Shown here one piece after another: positions 25,495 to 34,678 of a DNA stretch of 64,000 bases (position 1 is its first letter; each line of letters starts with the position of its first letter). The position numbers were made by a program, and so were the translations under genes. Origin of the DNA: Actinoplanes sp. TBRC 11911 (GTDB taxonomy: Bacteria; Actinomycetota; Actinomycetes; Mycobacteriales; Micromonosporaceae); contig NZ_JABBNC010000006.1 in NCBI RefSeq assembly GCF_012933445.1, positions 124,001 through 188,000 on the forward strand, given 5' to 3'. Under the pieces are notes generated by a model. The model was not told where the DNA came from. It did not search any database and saw only the letters and a program-made list of their open reading frames with translations.

Positions 25495-25944
25495 TTATTT
25501 CGGCTCGGTTTCCCGCCGGACGCGGCTCGGGATCCAGTCGCGGACCGGGGGCTGCGCGTCCTGCGGCTGCTCCACGACCAGGCCCATGGCGTACGGGAAG
25601 AAACGCAGTTGATAGCGGCGGCCGTCGTGCTGTTCCGAGGCGGCCAGCTCGTCGAGGATCTCGATCAGGCGGCGCTGTTGCTCGGGCGGCAGGTCCTGGA
25701 GGCGTACGGCGGCGGCGTCCTTGATCTTCGCCGCCACGTCCTTGCCGTACGTGTCGAGCCACCACAGCAGGTCGACGACCAGGCCGACGGAGGTCCGCGG
25801 GTCCAGCGTGGTGCGGCGGCCGACCACCTGGTCGACGTCCTGCCGGATCGCCGTGGGATCGAGCCCGTCGTCCAGCGATCGCAGCGTTTCGGTGACGAAG
25901 GCGTGACTCAGGCGTCCGAGTTCCGCATCGATGTCCACACTCAT
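25495..25944 (-). CDS. Hypothetical protein, 149 aa
   Basis: I do not recognise this family. The protein starts at ATG 25944 (MSVDIDAELGRLS), is highly charged and helical, has no signal peptide or membrane segment, and includes the acidic/aromatic stretch V-V-D-L-L-W-W-L-D-T-Y-G-K-D. Codon usage matches its neighbours, so it is very likely a real gene. It lies upstream of the GNAT gene in the same direction, and a joint transcript is likely. Confidence 0.65.
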   Translation of the reverse strand: MSVDIDAELGRLSHAFVTETLRSLDDGLDPTAIRQDVDQVVGRRTTLDPRTSVGLVVDLLWWLDTYGKDVAAKIKDAAAVRLQDLPPEQQRRLIEILDELAASEQHDGRRYQLRFFPYAMGLVVEQPQDAQPPVRDWIPSRVRRETEPK

Positions 25945-25987
25945 GATCGGCAAACCTACCCACCGCCGTCGGGCGACGATCGGGCGG

Positions 25988-26890
25988 CTACACGGCTCCG
26001 ATCGCGCGGGAGTTGACCACGGCCATGGTGTGCACGTCGTCCTTCGAGAAGCCGGCCTCCAGCAGCTTGTCGGCGAACAGCGCGAGCCCGTCCTCGACCG
26101 GCGGGTTGAACGGCTGGCCGAGGTCGCTGGACAGGATCGAGTGCGCCGGGCCCACCGCGCGGATGTTGGCGAACAGCTCCTCCCACGCCACTTTCCCGGT
26201 GTGCGGAGTCGTGAAGCAGCGTTCGAGGAAAGCGCCCAGCTCGGCCAGCCGCCGCTGTTCCGGGACGGGGAGTCGCTGCGAGGTGAACTCCGGGTGGGTG
26301 ACGACCACGCGGCGTACGCCCTCCTCCTTGGCGGCCGTCACCACCGCGACGATCTCCGCGGCCGCGAGATGCCCGGTGGCCAGGACCATGTCGTGCCGGG
26401 CGATCACCCGCAGCACCCGCCGTACGCTGTCGAGCACCTCCCCGGAAGCGGAAACGACGTCCACGATGTCCGGCACGATGCCCTGCGCGTGCAGGTCGGC
26501 CTGCAACGCACCCCACATCGCCGGCTTCGCGCCCGGCAGGTCCGGCGCCGTGTTCGTCCGCTGGTTGCGCGAGTCCACCGTGGGCATCCACACGACGCGC
26601 GCGCCCAGCCGCCCGGCGATCTCCACGGCCGCCGGGTTCATGCCGCCCATCGAGCCGTTCAGCGTGATCGCCCCGAGCGCGTCGATGCCGGGGACGGCCT
26701 TGCGGACCACGGAGGCCCGCTCGGCGGTTGTCACGTAGTGCGATTTCAGCACGAAACCGGCCAGGCCGACGTCGAGGCAGCGCCGGGCCAGGTCAAGGTC
26801 GTCGATGCGGCGGTCCATCACGTCGGGCGCGACGTGCACGTGCGTGTCATAGGCGCCGGCCACCAGGGCGCGGGCTTCGGCAGAGGGCAT
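25988..26890 (-). CDS. DUF6282-like amidohydrolase-fold protein
   Basis: The 300-residue protein begins its catalytic barrel with Y-D-T-H-V-H-V-A-P-D (residues ~14-23), the H-x-H metal motif of amidohydrolases. It has further conserved histidines in K-S-H-Y-V-T, A-T-G-H-L-A-A-A-E and V-V-V-T-H-P-E-F. The pattern fits the DUF6282 family of metal-dependent hydrolases. It is divergent from an SsuABC/nitrate-type importer, and a 16-bp palindrome lies between them, so it may act on the imported compound or its breakdown product. The substrate is unknown. Confidence 0.8.
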   Translation of the reverse strand: MPSAEARALVAGAYDTHVHVAPDVMDRRIDDLDLARRCLDVGLAGFVLKSHYVTTAERASVVRKAVPGIDALGAITLNGSMGGMNPAAVEIAGRLGARVVWMPTVDSRNQRTNTAPDLPGAKPAMWGALQADLHAQGIVPDIVDVVSASGEVLDSVRRVLRVIARHDMVLATGHLAAAEIVAVVTAAKEEGVRRVVVTHPEFTSQRLPVPEQRRLAELGAFLERCFTTPHTGKVAWEELFANIRAVGPAHSILSSDLGQPFNPPVEDGLALFADKLLEAGFSKDDVHTMAVVNSRAIGAV

Positions 26891-26971
26891 GGACTTCCCT
26901 TCCGTACGCCGTCACAGTACGGCCACGATTGTCGATAATCTTGTCGACGAAGTCCACCGGTCGTGATCACA

Positions 26972-26987
26972 ATAGACGCCAGTCTAT
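26972..26987. promoter_or_regulatory. Palindromic operator, possibly GntR type
   Basis: ATAGACGCCAGTCTAT consists of perfect 6-bp inverted half-sites separated by 4 bp, 15 bp before the ATG of the substrate-binding protein. The half-site pattern is common for GntR-family repressors. No regulator gene is adjacent, so the binding protein must be encoded elsewhere. Confidence 0.65.
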
Positions 26988-27001
26988 AACTGGAGACTCG
27001 G

Positions 27002-28003
27002 ATGATCAGAGCATCGCGTGTGTTCGTGACGCTGGCCGCCCTGCTCCTCGCGCTCACCGCGTGCGGCGACTCGAAGGAGGGCCCGGCCGGCCGCCCCAAG
27101 ACCGACAAGGTCACGTACGTGACGGCGTTCGGCGCGGTCGGCCGCGACTCGTTCGCCTGGGTGGCCAAGGAGAAGGGCTTCTTCCGCGACGCCGGCATCG
27201 ACGTCGACATCCAGAAGGGCGCCGGCAACGTCCAGAACCTCACGATGATCAAGTCGGGGCAGGCGCAGTTCGCCGCGCTCGACTTCACCGGCGCGGTCAT
27301 CCAGGCCGGCACCGGCAAGTTCACCGACTGGCGCGCGGTCGCCGCGATCCACCAGCAGACCCTCGTCTCGATCATGACGACCGCCGACACCGGCATCACC
27401 AAACCCGCCGATCTGTCCGGCAAGACCATCGCGACGGCCGCCGGCAGCGTCTCGGAGCTGCTGTTTCCCGCGTACGCGAAGCTCGCCGGCATCGATCCGG
27501 CAAGTGTCAAAATCCAGGGGGCGCAGACCACGGCGCTCAACGGGCTGATGGCCCAGCGCAAGGTCGACGCGCTCAGCACGTTCCTGCTCAGCCAGAAGGC
27601 GCTCGAAACCACGTCCAAGAAGCAGGTGGTCGTGATGCCGTACAGCGACTATCTCAAGGACCTGTTCGGCAACGCGATCATCACGACGCCGTCGCTCATC
27701 TCGACCAACCGTGACCTGGTCAGCCGGTTCGTCGGCGCGGCGATGAAGGGTCTGCAGTACACCGTGGACCACCCGGACGAGGCGGCCGCGATCCTGCACC
27801 AGGCCGAACCGACGGCGGCGGTCCCGGCCGCGGTCGGCGAGATCAACGCGATGAAGCCGTACGTGCCGGCGCCCGACGGCGGGCCGCTCGGCTCGTTCGA
27901 CCAGGCGCGCGTACAGAGTGGCATCGCCGAGTTGGAGACGGCCGGACTGATGCCGAAGGGCCTCACGCCGGACAAGATCGTCGACCCGAGCTTCATCCAC
28001 TGA
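27002..28003 (+). CDS. ABC transporter substrate-binding lipoprotein, SsuA/NMT1 type
   Basis: The 333-residue protein has a lipoprotein signal peptide with lipobox L-T-A-C-G at residues ~19-23, following MIRASRVFVTLAALLLA. The body matches the NMT1/THI5-like family, which binds sulfonates, nitrate, taurine or thiamine precursors: T-A-F-G-A-V-G-R-D-S near the N-terminus, then A-A-L-D-F-T-G and K-T-I-A-T-A-A-G-S. ATG 27002 follows GGAG. It is the first gene of a binding-protein/permease/ATPase operon with overlapping starts. The ligand cannot be decided from sequence alone. Confidence 0.9.
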   Translation: MIRASRVFVTLAALLLALTACGDSKEGPAGRPKTDKVTYVTAFGAVGRDSFAWVAKEKGFFRDAGIDVDIQKGAGNVQNLTMIKSGQAQFAALDFTGAVIQAGTGKFTDWRAVAAIHQQTLVSIMTTADTGITKPADLSGKTIATAAGSVSELLFPAYAKLAGIDPASVKIQGAQTTALNGLMAQRKVDALSTFLLSQKALETTSKKQVVVMPYSDYLKDLFGNAIITTPSLISTNRDLVSRFVGAAMKGLQYTVDHPDEAAAILHQAEPTAAVPAAVGEINAMKPYVPAPDGGPLGSFDQARVQSGIAELETAGLMPKGLTPDKIVDPSFIH

Positions 28004-28773
28004 TGACCCGCTCGCGGCTGTGGGCCGTCACGCTGCCCGTGCTGGGCGCGGTGCTCGCCGTCGGTCTCTGGTGGCTGCTCACCGCCGCACTGCACATCGA
28101 CAAGTTCTACGTGCCCTCGCCGGCGGATGTCGTGGAGACCTTCTTGCGTACGCCTCGATTCCTCATCCAGGAGACCTGGGTGACCCTGCAACGGGTGCTG
28201 ATCGGCTTCGGCATCGCCGTGGCCGGAGGGCTCGCCGTCGCGATCGTGCTGGCGGCCTCCCCCACCGTCGAACGGATGACGATGCCGGTGCTGGCCGCGG
28301 TCAACGCCATCCCGAAGGTGGCGCTGGCACCGCTGCTGCTGGTGTGGATGGGTTTCGGCGACGCACCGAAGATCGTGATGGTGATCCTGGTGAGCTTCTT
28401 CCCGGTGGTGGTGTCCACCATGGCCGGTCTCACCTCGACCCCGATCGAGCTGCGCCGGCTCGCCCGGTCGCTGAAGGCGTCGTGGCGGCAGACGTTCGTC
28501 AAGGTGCGGCTGCCGTGGGCGCTGCCGCAGATCTTCGTGGGCCTGAAGGTGGCCACCCCACTGGCGATCATCGGAGCGGTGATCGGTGAGGTGGTCAACC
28601 CGGACCGCGGCCTCGGTTCGGTGATCAGCGGGTCCGGTGCGTCGAACGACACCCCGCTCGCGTTCGCGGCGCTGGTGCTGCTGGCCGTGCTGGGCGTGCT
28701 CCTGTTCTACGCGGTGGCCCTGGTGGAACGCCTGCTGGTGCCGTGGGCGCAGGCGTTGCGGAGCGAGGAATGA
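28003..28773 (+). CDS. ABC transporter permease, SsuC type
   Basis: The 256-residue integral membrane protein has about six segments and the EAA-like loop E-L-R-R-L-A-R-S-L-K-A-S typical of nitrate/sulfonate/taurine permeases, followed by P-W-A-L-P-Q-I-F-V-G-L-K. The ATG overlaps the stop of the binding-protein gene (TGATG), and its own stop overlaps the ATPase start (ATGA), so all three are coupled. Confidence 0.9.
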   Translation: MTRSRLWAVTLPVLGAVLAVGLWWLLTAALHIDKFYVPSPADVVETFLRTPRFLIQETWVTLQRVLIGFGIAVAGGLAVAIVLAASPTVERMTMPVLAAVNAIPKVALAPLLLVWMGFGDAPKIVMVILVSFFPVVVSTMAGLTSTPIELRRLARSLKASWRQTFVKVRLPWALPQIFVGLKVATPLAIIGAVIGEVVNPDRGLGSVISGSGASNDTPLAFAALVLLAVLGVLLFYAVALVERLLVPWAQALRSEE

Positions 28774-29531
28774 TCGAGGTTTCGGGGGCCGGTCGCACCT
28801 TCGACGGGCGGCGCGGCCGCGTCGAGGCGCTGACCGACGTGAGCCTGTCGGTCGCGGACGGCGAGTTCCTCACGCTGATCGGGCGCTCCGGCTGCGGCAA
28901 GTCGACGCTGCTCAGCATGATCGCGGGCCTGCTGCCGCCGACGACGGGTTCGATCGCGATCGACGGAGTCCCGGTGACGTCGCCGCGCCGGGACGTGGCG
29001 ATGGTCTTCCAGCAGCCGGCGCTGCTGCCGTGGCGTACGGTCGAGGCGAACGTGATGTTGCCCGCCGAGATCTCCGGCCTGGATCGCGGCGACGTCCGCG
29101 CCCGCGCCGAGGGGCTGCTGTCGCAGATGGGGCTGCTCGGCTTCCGCAAGCGGCTGCCGCACGAGCTCTCCGGCGGCATGCAGCAGCGGGTGTCGCTGTG
29201 CCGGGCGCTGCTGCAGAGCCCGACGGTCATGCTGATGGACGAGCCGTTCTCGGCGCTGGACGCGCTGACCCGCGAGGAGCTGGCGGTCGAGTTGCAGCGC
29301 ATCCATCTCGAGCTGGGCACCACGATCGTCTTCGTGACGCACTCGATCCAGGAGGCGGTCCTGCTGGCCGACCGGGTGGCGGTGCTGAGCGACCGGCCCG
29401 GCCGGGTGCGCGAGATCGTGCCGATCGACATTCCGCGGCCGCGGTCGTTCGGCTTCAACGCCCACCTGGATCAGGTGGCGTCGGCGTCGGCCCGCCTGCA
29501 CGACCTGCTCATGCCGCTGGACAAACGCTGA
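28770..29531 (+). CDS. ABC transporter ATPase, SsuB type
   Basis: About 253 residues with complete ATPase motifs: Walker A G-R-S-G-C-G-K-S-T near residues 39-47, Q-loop F-Q-Q-P-A-L-L-P-W, signature L-S-G-G-M-Q-Q-R and Walker B V-M-L-M-D-E-P-F-S-A-L-D. T-H-S-I-Q-E-A carries the switch histidine. It energises the importer formed with the two preceding genes. ATG 28770 overlaps the permease stop codon. Confidence 0.93.
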   Translation: MIEVSGAGRTFDGRRGRVEALTDVSLSVADGEFLTLIGRSGCGKSTLLSMIAGLLPPTTGSIAIDGVPVTSPRRDVAMVFQQPALLPWRTVEANVMLPAEISGLDRGDVRARAEGLLSQMGLLGFRKRLPHELSGGMQQRVSLCRALLQSPTVMLMDEPFSALDALTREELAVELQRIHLELGTTIVFVTHSIQEAVLLADRVAVLSDRPGRVREIVPIDIPRPRSFGFNAHLDQVASASARLHDLLMPLDKR

Positions 29532-29553
29532 GGTTGCCCGCAGGCTGACGGGC

Positions 29554-29931
29554 ATGCTGTCGCGTACGCCGGGAATGTGGTGGGGTGCGGCCGTCGAGGC
29601 GCCCGACCCGAAAGCTCTCGCCGCCTTCTACTCGGACCTGCTGGGCTGGCCGATCGTGCACGAGGAAGCCGGGACCGCGGTGCTCGGGACGCCGGGGGCC
29701 AGCTTTCTCGTCTTCCAGCAGGCCACCGACTATCGGCGTCCGGTCTGGCCGCCTAACGACGGTGACCAGCGCCCGATGATGCACCTGGACTTCGAGGTGG
29801 GTGACCTGGAGGCATCGACGGCCTCGGCGGTCGCGCTGGGCGCCGAGATCGCCACGCATCAGCCGCAGACGAACGTGCGGGTGCTCATCGACCCGGCCGG
29901 CCACCCGTTCTGCTTGTGCAAGGACGAATAG
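29554..29931 (+). CDS. VOC (glyoxalase/bleomycin-resistance fold) protein
   Basis: The 125-residue protein has a paired beta-alpha-beta-beta-beta fold pattern: W-G-A-A-V-E-A-P-D-P followed by L-A-A-F-Y-S-D-L-L-G-W-P, and later M-M-H-L-D-F-E-V-G-D-L and D-P-A-G-H-P-F-C-L. These are typical of VOC superfamily proteins of the glyoxalase-like type. It may bind a metal or a small molecule; the function is unknown. It lies 22 bp after the importer ATPase gene in the same direction. Confidence 0.85.
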   Translation: MLSRTPGMWWGAAVEAPDPKALAAFYSDLLGWPIVHEEAGTAVLGTPGASFLVFQQATDYRRPVWPPNDGDQRPMMHLDFEVGDLEASTASAVALGAEIATHQPQTNVRVLIDPAGHPFCLCKDE

Positions 29932-29993
29932 CGTCGCCGTGAGAGCTGCCACAAGGCGTGAACCTCGCCGGTCCGGGCTCGTCATCCCATGCG

Positions 29994-30911
29994 ATGGCAG
30001 ACATGGCGCAGCGTTATCGAGGGTGGTTCGTCGACAACGCCCGGTGGGACCACATTGAGTTGCGTGCGGGCGACATCATTCTGACGGTGCCGCCGAAATC
30101 GGGGACGACGTGGATCCAGATGATCTGCGCGCTGCTCATCTTCCAGACGCCCGACCTCCCGCGGCCGCTCGGCGAGCTGTCGCCGTGGCCGGACTATCTC
30201 GTGCATCCACGCGAGGAGGTCGTCCGGGAGCTGGCCGGGCAGCGGCACCGGCGGTTCATCAAGACGCACACCCCACCGGACGGACTCCCGTACGACGCGC
30301 GCGTCACGTATCTGACCATCGGCCGGGACCCTCGCGACGCCGGCCTGTCCCTCGACAATCACCGGTCGAACACGAATCTGGCCGTCCTGATCGAGCGGTT
30401 CAACGCCGCCTCCCGGGCCGACGGCGTCGAACCACCGCGATTCCCCGAGGTGCCACCGGCGTCCGAGTCGATTCACGACCGTTTCCGTGCTTGGGTGGAC
30501 AGCCCAGAATTCATGTTCGGCCTTCCGTCCTACATGCGGCACCTGGACATCGTCTGGCGCCGGCTCGACCGGCCGAACGTGATCCTGACGCATTACCAGC
30601 AGCTGAAGGACGACCTGGCCGGCAGCATGCGTGGCCTGGCCGAGACGTTGGAAATCGACGTTCCCGAGCACAAATGGCCGGAGCTGGTGGAGGCGGCGAC
30701 GTTCGGCGGCATGAAAAAACGCGAGGCCGACGTGGTCTCGCACCGTGACATGTGGCTCGACGAGTCACGCTTCCTGCACAAGGGCACGAGCGGCCGGTGG
30801 CGGTCCGTACTCGACGACGAGGACCTCACGCACTATCGGGAGCGCGTGGCGACGCTGGCCGGCCCCGATCTGCTCAGTTGGGTGCACCGAGGTCAGGAAT
30901 CCGCGGGCTAG
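29994..30911 (+). CDS. PAPS-dependent sulfotransferase
   Basis: Roughly 305 residues with the 5'-phosphosulfate loop V-P-P-K-S-G-T-T-W-I-Q near residue 33. Family features are F-I-K-T-H-T-P, containing the catalytic-base histidine, and the 3'-phosphate-binding region Y-L-T-I-G-R-D-P-R-D, typical of cytosolic sulfotransferases that act on small molecules. ATG 29994 is my choice; GTG 29958 and ATG 30003 are in-frame alternatives without convincing ribosome sites. A decayed copy of its last ~50 residues lies at 35883-36017, so the gene was once duplicated. The acceptor is unknown. Confidence 0.88.
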   Translation: MADMAQRYRGWFVDNARWDHIELRAGDIILTVPPKSGTTWIQMICALLIFQTPDLPRPLGELSPWPDYLVHPREEVVRELAGQRHRRFIKTHTPPDGLPYDARVTYLTIGRDPRDAGLSLDNHRSNTNLAVLIERFNAASRADGVEPPRFPEVPPASESIHDRFRAWVDSPEFMFGLPSYMRHLDIVWRRLDRPNVILTHYQQLKDDLAGSMRGLAETLEIDVPEHKWPELVEAATFGGMKKREADVVSHRDMWLDESRFLHKGTSGRWRSVLDDEDLTHYRERVATLAGPDLLSWVHRGQESAG

Positions 30912-31018
30912 TCGTCGGCGGCCCGCAGCAGTCCGCTATGGCCCCGCGGGGCAGTGGGTGCCGGCCGGCAGCCGTATTAACCGGCCAACGCCGCCGGCGG
31001 TTCGCGCGGCGGGGTCGG

Positions 31019-32251
31019 TCACGGAGCCGAGGCATTGCCGCGCGCGATCGCCGCGTAGACCGCCGCGCTCGGCTTCGGCGTTCGGGTGAACGTTGCCCGG
31101 TCCACCTCGTGCAGGCCCAGCCTCATCCCGTACCCGGACGTCCATTCGAAGTTGTCCATCAATGTCCAATGGAGATAGCCGAGCACCGGAACACCGTCCC
31201 GGACGGCGTCGCTCAGGCCGTCCAGCGCGGCCGGGATGAAAGCGGCCCGCAACCGGTCGTCGTCGTGGGCCAGGCCGTGCTCGGTCACCAGGATCGGCAC
31301 GCCGGACGCCGCGTGCGCGTAACGCACCGCATTCGCCAGCGACAGCGGATAAACATCCGAGCCCATGTCGTTCAGGGGTGCTCCGGACGGTGGCGGCAGC
31401 AGACCGTTCGCGTCGTAACGGAACCGCTCGTAGTTCTGCACGCCGAGAAAGTCGTCGGCCGATGCCAGGTGCAGCCAACGGGCGTACACCTGGGAACGCT
31501 TTTGATCCCGTACGCCGTCATCACCGACCGCCTGATCGTCGGCGACGGCGAGTCTGAATCCCACCGGCAGTTCCGGGCGTGCGGCCTTGATGGCGGCGCG
31601 GGCGGCCGAGTGACCCGCCGCCATCCCGTCCGCGATGGCGCCGAAGTCCTCGGGGAGCATGACGTTCGCCAATCGGTAACGCGGCACCCCGGCTTCCCGG
31701 GCGGCGGCGGTCAAGGTGGCTCTTTCCAGGTCACCGACCGACGACGGAACACCCGACCAGGACAGCAGCTGCGGCAGATTCGGCTCGTTGAGCGTCACCG
31801 CGAAAGCGATCCCGGCACCGAAAGAGTCGGTCACCGCGCGGCAATACGCCGCGAACCGGGACGGCGCCTCGTCGTCGAGCCATCCGCCGCGCGCCGCGAA
31901 CCAATGCGGGCTCGTCATGTGATTGAAGGTGACGATCGGCGCGAGCCCGGCGGCCCGGCACCGGTCGACGATCGCGCCGTAATGGGCGAGCGCTTCCTCG
32001 TCGAACGTTCCCGGCGACGGCTCGACCCGTGCCCATTCGACCGAGAACCGGAACGCGTTCAGGCCCATCGCCGCGACCCGGTCCACGTCGCCGGCCCACA
32101 TCTCGTACGCGTTGCAGGCCGCCCCGGACGGCTCGCGGAAAACGGTCGGGCTCACGTGCTCGGCGAACCACGTGTCGCTCGCCGTGTTGAATCCCTCGGT
32201 CTGATGTCCGGAGGTCGCCACACCCCAGAGGAAGCCGGCCGGAAACGCCAT
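31019..32251 (-). CDS. GH1 family beta-glucosidase
   Basis: The 410-residue enzyme starts with F-P-A-G-F-L-W-G-V-A-T-S-G-H-Q-T-E-G, the GH1 N-terminal signature. The acid/base motif T-L-N-E-P-N lies near residue 153 and the nucleophile motif V-T-E-H-G-L near residue 320. Later W-T-L-M-D-N-F-E-W binds the sugar. It is somewhat shorter than the usual 440-480 residues, mostly in the loops after the acid/base. No signal peptide, so cytosolic. It is divergent from the small gene at 32300. Confidence 0.92.
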   Translation of the reverse strand: MAFPAGFLWGVATSGHQTEGFNTASDTWFAEHVSPTVFREPSGAACNAYEMWAGDVDRVAAMGLNAFRFSVEWARVEPSPGTFDEEALAHYGAIVDRCRAAGLAPIVTFNHMTSPHWFAARGGWLDDEAPSRFAAYCRAVTDSFGAGIAFAVTLNEPNLPQLLSWSGVPSSVGDLERATLTAAAREAGVPRYRLANVMLPEDFGAIADGMAAGHSAARAAIKAARPELPVGFRLAVADDQAVGDDGVRDQKRSQVYARWLHLASADDFLGVQNYERFRYDANGLLPPPSGAPLNDMGSDVYPLSLANAVRYAHAASGVPILVTEHGLAHDDDRLRAAFIPAALDGLSDAVRDGVPVLGYLHWTLMDNFEWTSGYGMRLGLHEVDRATFTRTPKPSAAVYAAIARGNASAP

Positions 32252-32299
32252 GGTGTTTCAATATCATTCTCGGCCGCACAACTCCAGGGGGAGCGCACG

Positions 32300-32755
32300 G
32301 TGGATCGGAAATGGCTGGAGCAATGGCGGGCTTCGATGCGGGAGAACCTGTCCCGGCTGGCCGGCGAGCGACGGTTCGGGCAGGTGGCGGGCGTGCACGA
32401 GGTCGCCGGCGCCGCGACCGAGGCCGAGCTGGCCGACCTGGTCGCCACGCACGGCGACGATCTGCCGTACGACCTGCTGGCGTTTCACCAGGCCATTGCC
32501 GAGGTACGCCTCCCGGCCGTCACCCACGGTTACTGGATTCACCGTCCGCCGCACACCGATCCGCCGCACACGCTGAGCGACGGCCGCCGGGTGATCGTGT
32601 TCGGCAGCGACGGGAACGGCGGATTGTTCGCGCTGACCGCCGGCTCGGGGACGCCGGTGCTGCGGCTCTCGGACGAGGAGGAGGCCGTCGTGTTCACCGC
32701 CGACCTCCAGGAATTCCTCAGCTTCCTGGAACGCGAGACCGCGGCGTTCGGTTGA
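32300..32755 (+). CDS. Hypothetical protein resembling SMI1/KNR4 (SUKH) proteins, 151 aa
   Basis: The protein begins at GTG 32300 after a GGGGAG ribosome site. Its C-terminal half contains R-R-V-I-V-F-G-S-D-G-N-G-G-L-F-A-L and ends with D-L-Q-E-F-L-S-F-L-E, a pattern often seen in SUKH-superfamily proteins (fungal SMI1/KNR4 and bacterial immunity proteins). The N-terminal half is helical. Nothing toxin-like lies next to it. The family assignment is tentative, the gene itself secure. The following 173 bp up to 32928 contain no gene. Confidence 0.65.
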   Translation: MDRKWLEQWRASMRENLSRLAGERRFGQVAGVHEVAGAATEAELADLVATHGDDLPYDLLAFHQAIAEVRLPAVTHGYWIHRPPHTDPPHTLSDGRRVIVFGSDGNGGLFALTAGSGTPVLRLSDEEEAVVFTADLQEFLSFLERETAAFG

Positions 32756-32928
32756 GCGCGGCGCCATTCGTCCCGACCTGTTGGACGCGGAGGAAGTTGT
32801 CGATACCTGGGATGCCGCGGTCTGCTAGAAAGGTCAGGCGATGTACGGGCCGGCGGTTCGGCGCGGCGGGGTGGAGGGCCGATGATTCTTCTGATCATGC
32901 GGTGGCCCACGCCCGCGATCGGGGTGAC

Positions 32929-34554
32929 ATGACCGACATTGATCGTGCCCGGGCGTCCGGGTTGCCCCCGGACCGGCTCGGTGCCCGCATGCTCGCCCAC
33001 GCCCTGCTGGAGTTTACGCAGGTCGAGACCGATCCCGAGCTGATCGACAAGCTCATCGCCGAGTGCCGGGCGATCGGCTGGGACGAGGTCGAGGTCCTGC
33101 TTCTGCACTGCCAGCTGCTCTGCCGCGCGCTGCGTAACGAGCCGCAGGACCGCATCCGGGAGAGCTCCGACGCGATGGTCAGCGCCGCCCAGGCCACCTC
33201 CGACGAGATCTTCATCGCGTTGTCGCTGGCCGCCCGCGCCCTTTTCGTGGTGCACGCGGAAAACCCGGACACTCTGGGCGAAGACGACGGCGAGCTGCTG
33301 GGCCGCGCGGTGTCGATGCTCGACGACGTGCTCGACGGTGGGTCGAACCTCGGACTGCGCGCTGTCGAACTGCCGGTGTGTTACGTCGAGGTCGGTCAGG
33401 CGTACCACCGGATGGGCTTGTGGGAGCTCGAGGAGGAGATGTACGCGAAGGCGGCCGGCACCCTCGACTTCCCGCTCCCGGCCGCGGCCCGGCACGTGCA
33501 CCAGCTCACCCGCCGCGTCCTGGTGATCAACCGGCTGGAGAACGCGACCGCCCTGGCCTGCGCGATGATCGAGATGAGCGACCGGGAGGGCGCCCGGCAC
33601 GTGGCCGCCGTCGCGGTCCGGCCCACCGACGTGGAACGCGCCGACCTGCCGCCGATGTGGCAGTGGGAGGTCCGGGCGCTGGAGCGGTTCCTGGACGTGC
33701 TGGCCGGCGACGACGCCGACCCGGGTGGCGTCTCCGCGGAGCATTTCGACGCGCTCGCGCCCAGCACGTGGCCCGGGTACCGTGCGTGCCTGCTGCTCGC
33801 CGCCGCGGTCGGCGTGCACGACCGCGGTGACGCCGTCCGCGCGGCCCGGATCGCGAACCGGGCGGTGCACCTGCTCGACGACTACAAGCCGAGCATCCAG
33901 ACCCTCGCGCTGTACCTGGCCGCGCAGGCCACTCCCGAGGGCCCCGCGCTGCGATACTCCCGGCACCTGGCCTCGTTACGCTGGCAGGCCCGCCTCGACG
34001 TGCTCGGCGCCGCGCGGGCCCGGTTAGCCGCCGCCCGGGTGCTGCGGCAGGGCGAGCAGCTCAACCGCCAGGCGTACGTGGATGCCCTGACCGGCCTGGC
34101 CAACCGGCACGCCGAGACCCGGCACCTGGCCCGGCTGCGGCGGCGCGCCCCGCAGGACCGGCTCGCCGTGGTGCTGATCGACGGCGACCATTTCAAGTCG
34201 GTCAACGACACGTTCGGGCACACGGTGGGTGACGAGGTGCTGCGCGTGTTCGGCATGATCCTGCAGGAGGCGGTGATCCGCCCCACAGACCTGGCGGTCC
34301 GCCTCGGCGGCGACGAGTTCATGCTGCTCATCGACCTGCCGCCGGGCGGCGACCCACCCCAGGTTGCCGATGACGTCGTACGCGCCGTGGCCCTGCACCG
34401 GTGGGACGAGGTGGCGCCGGGCCTGCACGTCAGCGTGAGCGCCGGTCAGGCGGCCGGCCCGGCCCGCGAGGTCGACCAGCTGATCCGCGCCGCGGACGAG
34501 AACCTGTACCGGGCGAAGGCGGGCGGCCGGGCCCGCGCCGTGCTGATCCCCTGA
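32929..34554 (+). CDS. Diguanylate cyclase: helical TPR-like region plus GGDEF domain
   Basis: The 541-residue protein begins at ATG 32929. Residues ~1-370 are helical with TPR-like pairs (for example V-E-V-G-Q-A-Y-H-R-M-G-L-W-E-L-E-E). Residues ~380-541 are a GGDEF domain opening with D-A-L-T-G-L-A-N-R. It contains D-G-D-H-F-K-S-V-N-D-T-F-G-H and the active-site motif R-L-G-G-D-E-F. The intact motif predicts cyclic-di-GMP synthesis; no RxxD inhibitory site five residues upstream is evident. No membrane segment, so cytosolic. A copy of the dispersed repeat follows immediately. Confidence 0.88.
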   Translation: MTDIDRARASGLPPDRLGARMLAHALLEFTQVETDPELIDKLIAECRAIGWDEVEVLLLHCQLLCRALRNEPQDRIRESSDAMVSAAQATSDEIFIALSLAARALFVVHAENPDTLGEDDGELLGRAVSMLDDVLDGGSNLGLRAVELPVCYVEVGQAYHRMGLWELEEEMYAKAAGTLDFPLPAAARHVHQLTRRVLVINRLENATALACAMIEMSDREGARHVAAVAVRPTDVERADLPPMWQWEVRALERFLDVLAGDDADPGGVSAEHFDALAPSTWPGYRACLLLAAAVGVHDRGDAVRAARIANRAVHLLDDYKPSIQTLALYLAAQATPEGPALRYSRHLASLRWQARLDVLGAARARLAAARVLRQGEQLNRQAYVDALTGLANRHAETRHLARLRRRAPQDRLAVVLIDGDHFKSVNDTFGHTVGDEVLRVFGMILQEAVIRPTDLAVRLGGDEFMLLIDLPPGGDPPQVADDVVRAVALHRWDEVAPGLHVSVSAGQAAGPAREVDQLIRAADENLYRAKAGGRARAVLIP

Positions 34555-34668
34555 CCTGGGTGAGTAGGTCCTAACCGTGGTGGTAGGCGGTGAGTGACCT
34601 GGTCACGGTGTAGCTCCGGTGGTGTCAGAGCTGAGGCGCTGCGGCGATCCGTTCACGGCAGGGCGGTC

Positions 34669-34678
34669 CCGCTATGTG
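34669..34678. repeat. Target-site duplication, left copy
   Basis: CCGCTATGTG occurs here and again at 35142-35151, exactly flanking the MITE-like element. The uninterrupted copy E has a single CCGCTATGTG at the matching place (about 61697-61706), which identifies the sequence as duplicated target DNA. Confidence 0.85.
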